From Paralithodes platypus (lineage: Eukaryota > Arthropoda > Malacostraca > Decapoda > Lithodidae): a stretch of 64,000 nt of DNA. The number at the start of each line of letters is the position of its first letter. The first letter of the stretch is position 1. Position numbers and translations under genes: made by a program. The notes beneath the pieces were generated by a model that saw nothing but the letters and a program-made list of their open reading frames with translations, was not told where the DNA came from and did not search any database. Positions 32,196 through 43,329 of the stretch are shown here, one piece after another. The stretch covers positions 10,887,953-10,951,952 of the forward strand of contig CM064569.1 of assembly GCA_032716605.1 (NCBI GenBank), read 5' to 3'.

Positions 32196-33656
32196 GTTTT
32201 TGTAAGCCAATACTTTTTGAAGCCTCAACAATTGCTTGACTTTCCTCAGAAATCCTGAACTGGTATTGCGGATTACTGAGTGCACTCCTGTGGTACCTCT
32301 AGGATGGTAAGGGCATGGGGAGTTATCATAGATGGGGTCCTTGAACCCTTCTTACACTGTTGGTCAGGTCTCCTTCAATAGAAGGTCAATACTCGGTAGT
32401 GATGTGGTGAGTAAGGTCAATTAATGTTCCTAGAGTAGGCTACTTCGTCAAGGTTAAATTATAAAATCATAGGGGGTTTGTGTCACTTCAATAGAACTCT
32501 GAAAAACAATAATAGTGAGTGAAGTGAATGAATTCCGAGGTTTGGGTTCTCGGCGTGGATTGGTGGTGTCGGGTGCATTTAAGGTGTGTCGTGTGCACCG
32601 GACAGTTGAGGGCTGCGATGTGTGCGAGACAGCGTTATTCTTTCTTCCTCCTTCTTGTGGTGGTGGTGGCTGGGTTTTACTAGTGATCTTGGTTGTTAGT
32701 AATTTTAGGCATAAGAATATGTAAATCTCTCTCAGTATGGTGGTGTCTACAAGGATGTGTACGTATCTAACCTTCCCGGTTTGTGTTGGTGGGCCTGTGT
32801 GTACACCAGGTATTTAAACGTCCGGAGCGCCCCCTCTCGGGGCGCGGTAGCGGCAGATCTCCCGCGTTATTTTAATTGGGGACGAAGATTTACAGGGGAT
32901 TCTTATATAGAAAGAAGCATGTGTGGTTTGTGTAACTAGTAAATTAGTTGAAGAATGTAAAAAAAAGGCATGTGTATATATGTGTGGAAAAACAAAGTTC
33001 AAGGGTCTATTGAAGTGTAGGTTCACATCTTATTGCATAACATAGTTTTCATACAGGCATATAATGTTTTCATCTGGCATTGATTTCTTCTGTAGTTAAG
33101 ATACGCATTTTCTCTTAATTACTACTTCTCAAATCTCCCCTGAGTATATTGTGAGTTGGGGAGAACAGATAACACAAAAATACATGGGTGATCATAACGT
33201 TTGTTTATTTTTGATAACATTACTTAAAAAGAAAATACAATTGCAAGGAAGTGAGTTCAACCGGCTTCATAATGGCTGGCTAAATAATACCCTCCTCCTC
33301 GTGGGGGTATTATGCTTGATGTTCCGACCTGGTGTGTTGGGGCGTTGACTCGTTGGTGAGCTCTTTCGTCCTTGTTCCGGCATGACTTGATCCAGTGCCG
33401 CGACTCGTCAGCTTGGAGTATTCATCTTCGCCTTCTGGGGTATGGGCGATGCCTCTTGTTGGCGTTTTCGCGGTATTTTACTTCCGTGTTTCTCATGTAA
33501 GGCCCATCCCTGGGCCTGAAGTGCGAAAGTTAAGATGTTTCCCTCAGAGCTTGTTAAACAGAGTTGCTGGAGGTACTTCCACCATTTCATGGATCTGTTG
33601 TCTGGAGTTTTGGTGGGGTGTATCTTGTCAGTAATATGAGCCTTGGTGTTGGGTTG
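32196..33656. other. No gene; probably LTR and 3' UTR of Gypsy-B
   Basis: Contains CCGGAGCGCCCCCTCTCGGGGCGCGG (an inverted repeat around CCCTCTCGGGG, 32822-32848) and, on the minus strand, a purine run GAGGAGGAGGG at ~33290-33300 that could be a polypurine tract. No matching LTR was found at the other end of Gypsy-B, so limits are unknown. Confidence 0.35.
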
Positions 33657-35561
33657 CTATGATGCTGCAAAGATTTCGTCCGGGTATCTCATCCGGATGG
33701 CATTAGCGGCGCTGTCGGACCATTTCACTCTCTTGATAAAGGGCGTAGTTGACATGGTGGCGGCTGAGGTAGAGAGGAAGTCGGCAGGGGTGTTGTCCGT
33801 GGTGGTGGGGGCTGGTTGAATGACCTTCCTAGCTCCATCAGCTGGAAGGTCATGACCTCTTGCGGACTGGAAAGTAGCAGGTAGGCTGGTTGGTTGGCAG
33901 AGGGGCAAGTTTTGTGTGTGTGGAGTTGAATTTGTGTTAGTTTCAGGGTGTATTTGATGAATTTCTGGTTGCTGGAGAGGGCGAATTGTTTTTATTTGGT
34001 GGTGATGGTATGGATGTGTGTCAGGAGTGGTTTGCTTAATCGACCCGATTTAGTGCGAATAGTTCCGCGGAGAGGTGTTTCAGTACTGGTGGTGGATGAT
34101 GGCGACAGGGATGGTGGTTTAGGATTGGGAATGGGAAGGGGAAGAGATAGAGGTTTTGGAGTATAAGTTGGAGAGTGTGCTGATGTTGGAGATAGAGGTG
34201 TTTTTTTTATGGTCGAAGGAAATGGAGATGTAGTTGGAGGAGCTAGACGAGGTGGTGTTGTGATTTGTTGGGGTATGGAAAATGAAGTTGAGGGTTGAGA
34301 GGGTGAATATGGGGTAAGGGTAGGAGGGGAAGGGGAATTTCGCGGGGTGGTAGGGAGAGACATTGTTTTTGGCAGGTGAGGCGGAGATGTTGGTGAGGTT
34401 ATTCGAGGTGGGGATGTTGTTTGTAGGGGAATAGTTGGTTTTGGGAGTGGCGGAACTTTAGTTTTGATGGGTAAAGGCCAGGGAAGATGATCTGGAAGTG
34501 GAGCGTGGAGGGGCAGAGGAGGAGGTTGACTTGGGGGGTGAGGTGAGGGGTGACGTCATCGGGCGGCGTTTCTTTGCAGGTGGGGAGGATGTGGGTGAGG
34601 AATCTGGAGAAGGATGAGGCTGGGGGGTGGGTTTTTTTCTTTGTTTGGACCTGAAGGGTGTGGGAATTACGGATGTCTTCAATTTTTCACGCGGCCTTAG
34701 TTTATAGCGGGAAGTGGTGGTTTGTGGGGCAGGAGTGGTAGGAGGTTTATGTTTGAAAGCATCTGATGTAGGGGGGCTGGTGGTGATGTTACGAGAAATT
34801 TGAATTGGGGTGTGTTGGCTTATCTGCTGCGTGGTTTGCGGGTTAATTTTTGGAATGGTGGGAAGCAAGGGGGGCAGATTGACTAGTGAATAGTTAGGAG
34901 ACGCCGGGCCTTCCTTAGTATGAGGTGTAGTGGTTGTTGTTTTATGGTTCTGGAGTTTTGTTTTTCTCTGCTGGTGGCGGTGGTACGGTATCATGCTGAA
35001 GGGGTGAATATCTCCTCACGAATCTGTTTCGGTAAGTTCTGAACGCCCCGTGGTAATTGATGATAACTTGGAAAGGGTTGGGTATTTTTTCAATTGAATA
35101 TGGTTAAGATATAACATGATATATATATGATATAACAAGTTTGTTAATGACAGGTAACTTGGCGACCATGACGGTGTCATCAATAGCAAAGGGGTTTTGA
35201 GGGTTGAAGACATCGGTGGTGATGTCTTGACAGGCTTGTGCAGTGTGTAGGGTATTTTTCAATTGTTGGAGGGGGTCTACGGTATACTGAGTGGATGGGG
35301 GAGTGGCCAGATGTCAGAATGGTAGCAGCAATAGTGCCACTCCGTAGACGCGTTCGAGGGGAGATATTCCATCTTCTCGGGGGCAAGAGTTTAAACCCCA
35401 CTGAATCACTTTCATCTGGCTGGGCCAGTCAGTGGATTGTAATTTGATAATTTTTGTTCTTAGCTGATTGTTAATAGATCGGTGGCTCCGTTCACAGATA
35501 GCATTCCTTTGTGGCCAATAAGGGGAAGAGTGTTTCACCTTTATTCCACATTTGGAGGTGA
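33657..35561 (-). pseudogene. Gypsy-B: integrase C-terminal part and long Pro/Ser/Thr-rich tail
   Basis: Continues the integrase that is interrupted at 45293. It starts at 35561 with TSKCGIKVKHSSPYWPQRN, then ICERSHRSINNQLR (the HPQxNGxxER region of gypsy integrases), and GISPLERVYG. After a frameshift come the C-terminal domain (about 35290-35000, with a GPY-like segment) and then three long minus frames (34458-34994, 33992-34363, 33657-33908). These are extremely rich in Pro, Ser, Thr and Lys, with RYKLRPREKLK near 34700. RYxLRPR is commonly seen in the tails of gypsy pol proteins. The last frame contains FIKRVKWSDSAANAIRMRYP, which I do not recognise. An envelope gene is not evident. Frameshifts separate all pieces. 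Confidence 0.6.
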
Positions 35562-37093
35562 TTTTTTTTTTCTTTTTTCTATGTGATTGAGGGAGGCAAA
35601 AGGCATAACTGCCTATAGCTCACATAGAAAAAAAAAAAAAAAAAAAAAATAGCGAGTGCCTCCCCCATTGTTGAAAGAGTGACAGGGCCAAAATCAAGGG
35701 ACGTTCGAGCCAAAATGCCTGGACACACGGAGTTTGAAGCAATTTAAGTCATAGGAAGAGGGAAAGACTGATTCTGGGAGAGTTCCAGAGCTCAGCTGTT
35801 GAGTAAAAGAAAGTGTTAGAGTAACGTTTCACTCTTGGCTTGGAGAGTTGCACAGAGTAGGGGTGGGATTGAGTTGCAAGACGGGTACCACGTGCCCTAC
35901 GTAAAGGAGGTGGTATACACTGGGAAAGCTCTGAGGAACACTGATTATTATAGTAGCGATAGAATAGCGAGAGAGATGCAACATTGCGGCGGAGAGAGAG
36001 ATTGCAGAGAGTTGGTGAGTGGACGGGAGTTAATGATACGAAAGGCCTTCCTTTCAACTTTGTCTAGGAGAGTGGTGTGAGAGGAACCTCCCCACACATG
36101 TGAACAATACTCAATACAAAGATGCACTATGCCCCTGTACAGAGCAAGAAGCTGTGCAGGAGAAAAGAACCCCCTAAGGCGGTTGAGCACACCCAGCTTC
36201 TGGGAGGCTGCCTTAGCAAGACTGGTAATATGGTCCTTCCAACTGAGAGCAGATGAAAAAGAGACACCAAGAATATTGAGAGAAGATGAAGGATTGATTT
36301 TTGTATTGTTGAAGAATAAGGGATAATCCGCTGGGAGTTCCTTACGGGTAGATAGATGGAGAAATTGGGTTTTGGAAGAATTAAAGTTAACAAGGTTTTC
36401 TCTGCCCCAATTGGAGATAGTATTTAGATAAAAATTTAAGAGTTCTATGGCTTCATTACATTTGTCGTTGAGGGATTGCTGGCTGGGGCGTTCTGAAAAA
36501 CTAATGGAGGAGTGTAAGGTTGAGTCGTCTGTGTATGAATGGATGGGCATTGAGGTACAGTTGAGGAGATCATTTATAAAAATTAGAAAGAGAATAGGAG
36601 ATAGGACAGAGCCCTGAGGAACACCGGAGTTTATAGGGTGAGGAAGTGAACAATGGCTGTCCACAACCGCGGGTATGGAACGGCCGGAAAGGAAATTAGA
36701 GACAAAGGCACAGATGGAGGGATAGAAACCGAAGGAGGGTAGTTTAGAAATTAAAGATTTGTGCCAGACTCTATCGTAGGCTTTCGATATGTCTAGTGCA
36801 ATAGAAAAAGTCTCACCGAATTCCCGAAAGGAGGATGACCAAGAGTTAGTAAGATATGAAAGAAGATCACCAGAAGAGCGACCCTTAAGGAAGCCATACT
36901 GGCGATCTGAGAGCAGATTATGAGAAGAGAAATGCTTAAGAAATTTGGAAGCAAGAATAGTTTCAAAAACTTTAGAAAGACAAGAGATGAGAGCAATTGG
37001 ACGATAGTTGGAGTGTTGAAAGCAGTCACCCTTCATTGGGACAGGTTGAATGTGAGCACATTTCCAGCATGAAGGGAAGACGTTAGAGGATAG
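35562..37093 (-). pseudogene. Jockey-like LINE, copy 2, 3' part (continues at 45139-45292)
   Basis: Minus frame 37036-35948 encodes the RT from CFQHSNYRPIALISCLSK through [47 protein letters not shown], the catalytic SYTDDSTLH, WGRENLVNFNSSKTQ, and LCIEYCSHVWGG. A frameshift near 36000 moves the C-terminal end (SSELSQCIPPPLRRARG, FFYSTAELWNS) to another frame. Two poly-A/T stretches and a short duplicated tail segment occur at 35562-35650. The LINE is interrupted at 37097 by the two-LTR element and resumes at 45139. Removing that element joins GATAG-ACAG-AGACGAA exactly as in copy 1 (22633-22647). It sits inside Gypsy-B. Confidence 0.85.
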
Positions 37094-37097
37094 ACAG

Positions 37098-38918
37098 TGT
37101 TACGAATGAGGTTTAAATATATCAGGGTTCTTATTCATTGGACTAGTAATGGCATAAATGCTGCAATGGAAAGCGCTAGATCCAACCTCTGATGTATATT
37201 CCCAGTGAACAAAGAACACAAATACTTCTCCAGAGTTCTATATGCAATAATAGGTTATTAAACTCTCAATAAATGAGCGTCTACTCTAGGCTTAATGTTA
37301 TGTGAAAACAGCCTATTACTGCCTATAACCGAAGGTGCTTGGTTATGGTATGCAAAGTAAGGTGGTAAGAGAAGTTACAGCTTACGTTACTTTAATCAAT
37401 AAATGTCAGGCACTCCTGCATGAAAGAAAGTGCACTAAAGTCCTTCAACACCAACAAGGAATCTTCTTTAAATGTTAGATGCTATCAAGATGCTCGAATC
37501 GGAAATGGAACCCCAAAAAGGCTGGCAGCGGAACAATGCTCGAGCAGGCTATGCTCACAAAAAGGCAGGATATATAATGCAGTCGGGACCAAAAATATCC
37601 TAAACGCTACAACACTAATAATAATCGCCACGACAATGCAGTATTCCTATCAACAAAAAGAGCCTAAGTCGTTTGTGTCTCAATACATCAAACTAGGCTG
37701 CGAAATGCTTGTGTAATCATAAACAGGTATGCATAAAAAAAGTAATTGGTTTAATATACTTAATGTCTACTGTGACTGATAAAGTCTAGCTAGAGTCAAT
37801 GATACGAGATACTGGTGCGCATGGCATGCCGCATAGCCTAGTGCAAATCTCAAGTCTATGCGTCAAGTATTACGTTAGAGTGAAGGGTAGCTCTCTTGAG
37901 AAACCTTAATACCGAAGTATTAAGCGTTTTCCTGGCGTACCTCAAAGACAAACAACGAGCTTAGAACAGTGCAGAATGGTATAGGCAAAATGCCCTCATT
38001 CGTGCATGCTCTACTCTCAATGGCACACAGACTAGAATTTACCCAATCAACTCCAGTTCTCAGGTATGTCGTGCAGCTTTTAACTAAAGCCAGCACCTAT
38101 TGGAAACAATACCTTATAGTATCAGACTCCTAGTCTAGCATTATCTAATCCAGCAGAACACTAATAATTATAGGAAGCGGTAATGAACAATATGAATGCC
38201 AACCAATGCTTCGTGATCAACTTATCTTAACAACTAAACATACATGGGTTATATAAGACCTTAACGCACAATACAACTGGCCAGCATGAAGCTGATTATG
38301 CAGAGTTAACCAGAGGGGGTATAATATTAATAAAAGGTGGTGAAAAATATGGAAAATGAGAGAGATAGGCAGAGGAAAAGGTTCTCAGGTGCAAAGAGGG
38401 GGACAGATATCAAAGGGATAAGAAGGATGCATTCTAGAAACCAGATCTGAGGGAGAGAGTGGCAAGAAAGCTGTATATATACTAGCACTAGCTCGCACCG
38501 CATAGACAAAGCGGTAACAATTCCTTCAGCCAATACCAAAGAAGCCAGCCAAACATGACGTCACCAAGCATGGTAAAAAACTCCTCCAACCAATCCCCAA
38601 GAGGCCAGCCAGCTGTGACGTCATCGAACATGGCAAAAAACACTACGCGCCTCCTCTCACTCTGTTCTACTCTCTCTCTCTCTCTCTCAAATCCTATCAT
38701 TACTACTTAATGATAAAACATATACTCTGCAATTAAATATATAAAGCCTTGACATGGGCGAAAACAAAGAGCCTTTCTGGACTGCCCATGACACGAGCTT
38801 TCATATGAAATAAAGCACACAATAATACATCAACTGTAGCCACATCCACTGCCCTGGCGATCCTAGCGAGTCACTGTAGGACAAGCCATGCGGTTCTAAC
38901 GGAGTGGTTAACGTCACA
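37098..38918 (-). repeat. Gmr1-like element, 3' LTR (1821 bp)
   Basis: Starts TGTTACGAATGAGG and ends TTAACGTCACA; nearly identical to 43330-45134 apart from small indels (e.g. the GTATGCATAAAAAA insertion near 37727). TSD ACAG at 37094-37097 and 45135-45138. Both LTRs hold a 98-codon open frame without known domain. Confidence 0.95.
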
Positions 38919-38932
38919 CCCCTCCCAAGATT
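38919..38932 (-). other. Polypurine tract of the Gmr1-like element
   Basis: On the minus strand CTTGGGAGGGG directly precedes the LTR start TGTGACG, as expected for second-strand priming. Confidence 0.75.
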
Positions 38933-39388
38933 TTTCTCAGAGGCCCAAAGCTCAAAATAAATCTGATAGTTAGAACCCATGCTATCTCTACTTCCCATCA
39001 CCCAGCGGCAGTAAAATATCTGGCACAGTTCTTCAACAAAACATTTTACAAAATTATAACCCTCCCCATCACAATAGGTTTAATCATATGTAGTTATGCT
39101 CCTCAAGAGCGAGCTTGTCTAGCCCAGCATTCTGAGAGGAGTGCAACTCAGAATTACTGCTATAACATACTGAAAAAATTCAACTATCAAAGAAAGTTTT
39201 TATTTGATTTTTATGTTTTTAATTTGTTTATTTCGGCTGCACTATAGGGGCAAGCCTAGTTTTTTCTTCTATACCAAACGCTCAACTCCTGCTTTACGAC
39301 CCAATACGCTGGGCTACAACCGCGAGCCAACAAGCACCAAGCGCAAAATACTATTCAAACTAAAGCAGGAGGCTACCCGTGTGTCAAT

Positions 39389-40564
39389 CTACCCAGGATC
39401 ATATACCCTTGAAAGACAATCTGCAACCACGTTGTCACAACCGGCAATATGGCGTATGTCCAGGTTACATACCAATAACCTTAGTGACCACCTGGTCAGC
39501 CTCATATTCCGATTGTGAAACTGGTCCAAGAACTTGAGAGGGTGATGATCTGTGTAAACTACAACGATCGGACCATAGGCTGGAACATAGACCTCGAAAT
39601 GCCCAAGCACAACAGCCAGTAGCTCCTTCTCGACAACAGAGCAGCTCCCCTGGGCTGAATTGAACTTCTCCGAGCAGAAACTAACAGGATGCTCCAGCCC
39701 ATCATCGTCCTCTTGCATAAGGACGGCACCAGCCCCCACACCACTAGCATCCGTTGCTAGTTGGAAAGGTAGGCTAAAGTCAGGGGCCCTGAGGATCGGG
39801 TGAGTGCACAACAGGTGTTTTACTACTTTAAACGCCTTCTCACACTCAGGCGCCCATTTGACTTTCTTATCCTTCCAGTTATCCTCCACCTGAGCTTGAC
39901 TGTCCCGTTCTCCTTCTCCACCTTGACTGCTAAACGTCATCACAGGCACAGTGAGAGGCTCAGGGGGGTGCCTCACATACTCCTTCATGAGATTAACGTG
40001 ACATAACTGATTGCGCTTACGTCTGTCTGGAGTGGCTACCAAGTAATCCAGGTCCGATAGCTCCTCAACCACCCTAAAAGGACCAGTGTACTTCGCGGAT
40101 AAGGGATGACCTACAAGGGGCAGTAGAATCAATACCTCCTGACCCACGTGAAACTCCCTGAGTTTAACCTTGAGGTTGTACCTGTCCTTCATGAGGGCCT
40201 GAGAGCTAGTCAAATTACGGCCAGCCAACTCCAGACTGCGCAACATCCGTTTTCGACTGTCGAGGACATACTTGAGCATAGAACAAGGTTTTTCTGCGCC
40301 CTCCCATATTTTTTTAACCATATGGAGAGGCCCTCTGACACGGTGTCCAAAGACGAGCTCATTAGGGCTGAATCCCAAACTTTCCCCAGCTACCTCCCGT
40401 GCAGCAAATAAAACATATGGCAGGCCAAGATCCCAACCTTTCCCACTCTCAAAGCAACAACAACGAAGCACAGATTTTAAGGCGGAGTGCCATCGCTCTA
40501 ACACACCCTGGCTCTCCGGATGATACGCAGATGACACAACCGTAACAATCCCATGCTGCTGCAC
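39389..40564 (-). CDS. Gmr1-like pol: integrase C-terminal part followed by RNase H (RT deleted)
   Basis: A 391-codon minus frame. Residues ~1-60 hold the end of the integrase core (SSAYHPESQGVLERWHSALK), followed by the C-terminal integrase domain (FSPNELVFGHRVRGPL, HVGQEVLILLP, KYTGPFRVVEEL, LCHVNLMKEY). Near residue 225 the sequence jumps to WAPECEKAFKVVKHLL, the connection preceding RNase H, then RAPDFSLPFQLATDASGVGAGAVL, EKELLAVVLG, VVYTDHHPLKFL and NVVADCLSRV at the end. Integrase thus comes before RNase H, the pol order reported for Gmr1-like Ty3/gypsy elements rather than the usual RT-RH-IN. The RT itself (YxDD) is absent, apparently lost by an internal deletion near residue 222. The element cannot be autonomous. 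Confidence 0.8.
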   Translation of the reverse strand: MQQHGIVTVVSSAYHPESQGVLERWHSALKSVLRCCCFESGKGWDLGLPYVLFAAREVAGESLGFSPNELVFGHRVRGPLHMVKKIWEGAEKPCSMLKYVLDSRKRMLRSLELAGRNLTSSQALMKDRYNLKVKLREFHVGQEVLILLPLVGHPLSAKYTGPFRVVEELSDLDYLVATPDRRKRNQLCHVNLMKEYVRHPPEPLTVPVMTFSSQGGEGERDSQAQVEDNWKDKKVKWAPECEKAFKVVKHLLCTHPILRAPDFSLPFQLATDASGVGAGAVLMQEDDDGLEHPVSFCSEKFNSAQGSCSVVEKELLAVVLGHFEVYVPAYGPIVVVYTDHHPLKFLDQFHNRNMRLTRWSLRLLVCNLDIRHIAGCDNVVADCLSRVYDPG

Positions 40565-40851
40565 TATTGAACAAAGAGGTTATAAGTGAAGTTGGATCCT
40601 TGGTCTGACTGAATCCCCTGCGGGTAACCATACCGGGAAAAATACACTAGCAAGCTTCGGACCACCGTCTTCGCTGACCCATTTCTCATAGGGTACACGT
40701 CAGGATACCTTGTTGCTACATCTCCCGACTGTGCATCACTGTCCTCCTCCAACTCGACAGCACCGGTACCACATTCAAGAACCTCCGGGTCTTCTAATTG
40801 CAATTTACGAATGTCCGAAAGAGCAAGCTTATCTAAGTGTTTACGAAACAA
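40564..40851 (-). pseudogene. Gmr1-like pol: integrase core remnant
   Basis: A short minus frame. Its second half is TRYPDVYPMRNGSAKTVV and YFSRYGYPQGIQSDQGSNF, the region around the second catalytic Asp of the DDE core (QSDQGSNF). The zinc-binding N-terminus and first Asp are missing. The preceding ELEEDSDAQSGD belongs to the protease-integrase linker, so there is a deletion between them. Frame changes separate it from both neighbours. Confidence 0.7.
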
Positions 40852-41872
40852 CTCCTACATTGAATTTAGCCTCCCGTTGCTCTCTCTCTGTGTATCGTTG
40901 CTGTCTCTTCGTCTTTTTAATCCCATCCTCTGCCTTCTTAGTAACAGTTAATGGGTCTTCTCCAGACTCGAAAATCGGTCCTAATAATGAGTCCCCGAGA
41001 ATGTCCGTTGATACTAAACTCTCAACCGCATCAACTTTCAACCCCTTCTCGGTATCTTTCCTCCGCTTGTCTAAAGACTGTTGACCAGAATGTGACTCCC
41101 TGGATGCAAGAGATCTGGTGGCATCACACACCATAGGTTGCATCGGACACTTCTCAACCCACTCCTGCTCCTCCCTACTCACGTCGGCCGGCTTCTCGGC
41201 AACGACTAAGGGTGGAGCCTCAGAAGTAGGCCCCGCAAAGTCGTTGCCGAGAAGGAGGTCGACGCCCCCAACAGGTAACTTCTCCACAATTCCTACATCC
41301 AGGTCACGAGTCACACCATCAACTTCCATCTTCATTCTTACAAGCGGGTATGACCTTGTTGCATTAACTCCCTGAACCACAACCACCCGCGCCGTATTTA
41401 CAGGTTTACCAGTGAAATTCCTCAACAATGTTTGCGATGCCCCAGTGTCACGCAAAATTCTCACCTCATGTCTTCTACCCCCCCACTCCACACAACCGAG
41501 TCCCCTGTGGTCACTAAAGGCATCACGGACAGGAAATAAGCCTTCCGGATCCTTCTGCACTGGCAGTGTATTTACCTCGGAAGAATTGCCTCTAACAAAC
41601 TCCGATGTCCTCTTGAACACTCCAATGCCGTGAGCAAAACACACGGCTGCCGGAGGAGGTCGACTAGGGCACTCATTTGCCTTATGACCCTTCTGGTGGC
41701 ACTTAAAACACATAAATTTCGGTTTCGGCTTATACTGTGATGTAAAAAAAAAATGACTTTTCTCATACGGCGTGGTGTTAGGTTTGGATTCAGTTTTAGT
41801 TTCATTGCTCTTCTGTTTAAATGTGTTATTGCTACGGGGAGGGGGAGGGATAACGGTCCCTAGCACTTGCAT
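40841..41872 (-). CDS. Gmr1-like gag zinc knuckle and aspartic protease
   Basis: A 343-codon minus frame overlapping the end of gag. It holds one CCHC knuckle, CFKCHQKGHKANEC (C-x2-C-x4-H-x4-C), typical of nucleocapsid. About 80 residues later is the protease active site ILRDTGASQTLL and its partner GGVDLLLGNDF. The acidic/basic tail runs to a stop at 40841. It sits one frame off gag, either by programmed frameshift or by mutation. Protease would process the gag-pol polyprotein. Confidence 0.8.
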   Translation of the reverse strand: MQVLGTVIPPPPRSNNTFKQKSNETKTESKPNTTPYEKSHFFFTSQYKPKPKFMCFKCHQKGHKANECPSRPPPAAVCFAHGIGVFKRTSEFVRGNSSEVNTLPVQKDPEGLFPVRDAFSDHRGLGCVEWGGRRHEVRILRDTGASQTLLRNFTGKPVNTARVVVVQGVNATRSYPLVRMKMEVDGVTRDLDVGIVEKLPVGGVDLLLGNDFAGPTSEAPPLVVAEKPADVSREEQEWVEKCPMQPMVCDATRSLASRESHSGQQSLDKRRKDTEKGLKVDAVESLVSTDILGDSLLGPIFESGEDPLTVTKKAEDGIKKTKRQQRYTEREQREAKFNVGVVS

Positions 41873-43112
41873 CGTACTTCTGTGAGGACCCGCAACCCCG
41901 AATCAACGACAGCCGTCGATCAGCCATTTCTGCTGCTTCGACTAGAGTTCTTGGGTTTTTCTCCTTTAAGTTCAAAGTCAGATCACCGCCCGTGCTCTTA
42001 AAGAACTGCTCCAACATCATTAACTGCTTAATTCCATCAAATGTTGTTACCTTCTCAGATCGGAGCCAGTTCCCCATAGCATCGGACAAGTCCCGGGCGT
42101 GTTCCAAAAAGGTGCTATCTCTTCCCTTGGTTACACCCCGGAACTTCAAACTGTACGTTTCTGGTTGCAGTTCGTAAGCCCTCAGGACAGCCTCCTTGAG
42201 ATCCTCATACACAATACATGACTCCAAAGGTAACGCATCGTAGGCTTTAAGACCCTTGCCTATTAATCTAGAGGATACAAGTGCTGCCCATTTATTCTCT
42301 GGCCACTGGTGTTCCTGGCACTTCTTCTCAGAGTGTGCGAAAAATTCTGTTACCCCACTCTCATCAAACACCGGAACCAGTATCAATGAATGCGAGAGAG
42401 ATTGATCATGAGCACGGTTACCAGCCCCAAGTCGCTGTCCCGTTGCCTCTACCCGCGACTTCTCTACGTCCCTGTCGGCATAGTACCTAATCGACTCTAA
42501 ATCAGCTTGGATTCTTGCTAGCTCTATGTGCTGAGACTGCTGACTGATAGTTTTTCTCTCTTCTATCTTGGCTAATTCTATTTGCTGCTGAATCTGAAGC
42601 TCACATGCCCTTTGTTGCTGCTGAATCTTAGCTAATTCGAGCTGATACACTAATTCTGGAGTTAACCCTTGAGGAGGTGAAGGTGCTACAATGTTTGAAA
42701 TTACCGGTGGTCCCCCCAGGGGCAACCCCCCCTGCCAGTCACCACCCAACTGTGGAAGCGTACCCGGGGTCGGCAAACTACTGGGATGGCTGGGAGTCGA
42801 GTGTAGGGGAAGCATGGCCGAAGGGCTCTGAGCACTCAACCCATCTCGTTCACCAGTCACCCTGCCCAGTACACATGTTATCAAGTTATCCCTGGTCATG
42901 CTGCTAGTACCCGCATGACCGATAGCTGTGGCCAGGCATTGAAGACCATACCGATCCATACCCTCCAACTGCTCGGCAGTAACAGGCCATTGCAAAAATA
43001 TCCTAGCATCCTCCTCACAGTTCACCTGATTAACCATTTCATCATGCTGCTGTTCCTCAGTTTCGACATTACGTACTGTGTCTCCATTCTCCTCTGATCC
43101 GGTATAAGACAT
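41832..43112 (-). CDS. Gmr1-like gag (matrix/capsid part)
   Basis: The preferred start is the Met of MSYTGSEENGD at 43112, which matches the start of the related gag at 63143 (MSLDGSEYSEG). Shared features are EEDARIFLQWPV near residue 40, a glutamine-rich coiled coil (LELAKIQQQQRACEL...) at ~160-220, HDQSLSHSLILVPVFDESGV, and a capsid-like part with WPENKWAALVSSRLIGKG and LKFRGVTKG. Length without the knuckle is about 425 residues. It is intact until the change of frame near 41850. It forms the virus-like particle in related elements. Confidence 0.8.
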   Translation of the reverse strand: MSYTGSEENGDTVRNVETEEQQHDEMVNQVNCEEDARIFLQWPVTAEQLEGMDRYGLQCLATAIGHAGTSSMTRDNLITCVLGRVTGERDGLSAQSPSAMLPLHSTPSHPSSLPTPGTLPQLGGDWQGGLPLGGPPVISNIVAPSPPQGLTPELVYQLELAKIQQQQRACELQIQQQIELAKIEERKTISQQSQHIELARIQADLESIRYYADRDVEKSRVEATGQRLGAGNRAHDQSLSHSLILVPVFDESGVTEFFAHSEKKCQEHQWPENKWAALVSSRLIGKGLKAYDALPLESCIVYEDLKEAVLRAYELQPETYSLKFRGVTKGRDSTFLEHARDLSDAMGNWLRSEKVTTFDGIKQLMMLEQFFKSTGGDLTLNLKEKNPRTLVEAAEMADRRLSLIRGCGSSQKYDASARDRYPSPSP

Positions 43113-43315
43113 GATGCTCACAAAAATTTCCCACCTCAATATTCAGAAAAGAAGCACCCCAAACTCTTATAGCTCAATATACACACAAAAATTATCGGAA
43201 ATACTCAAGGGCTATACTATGTTGCAATTTTGTTTTATTCTTGCTGATCCCCGCAAAATACTCCCCAAAACAACAAATGTTCCCTGCTAATAAATGTAGG
43301 TTCACCAAATCCTAG

Positions 43316-43327
43316 GTAAGGTCGCCA
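43316..43327 (-). other. Primer-binding site of the Gmr1-like element
   Basis: Two bases inside the 5' LTR the minus strand reads TGGCGACCTTAC. TGGCGACC is complementary to the 3' end (GGTCGCCA) of some arginine tRNAs, as used by several Ty3/gypsy families. The same sequence follows the LTR at 62884. Confidence 0.65.
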
Positions 43328-43329
43328 TT

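Noticed and set aside
32822..32848. GC-rich inverted repeat as a bacterial-type terminator
   Set aside because: Eukaryotic context and no T-run or upstream gene; more likely part of an LTR.
37420..37716. 98-codon frame repeated in both LTRs (also 43652-43948)
   Set aside because: Duplicated only because the LTRs are copies; antisense to the element and without recognisable domain.
41912..42907. Several + strand frames across gag of the Gmr1-like element
   Set aside because: Antisense shadows of the 425-codon gag on the minus strand.
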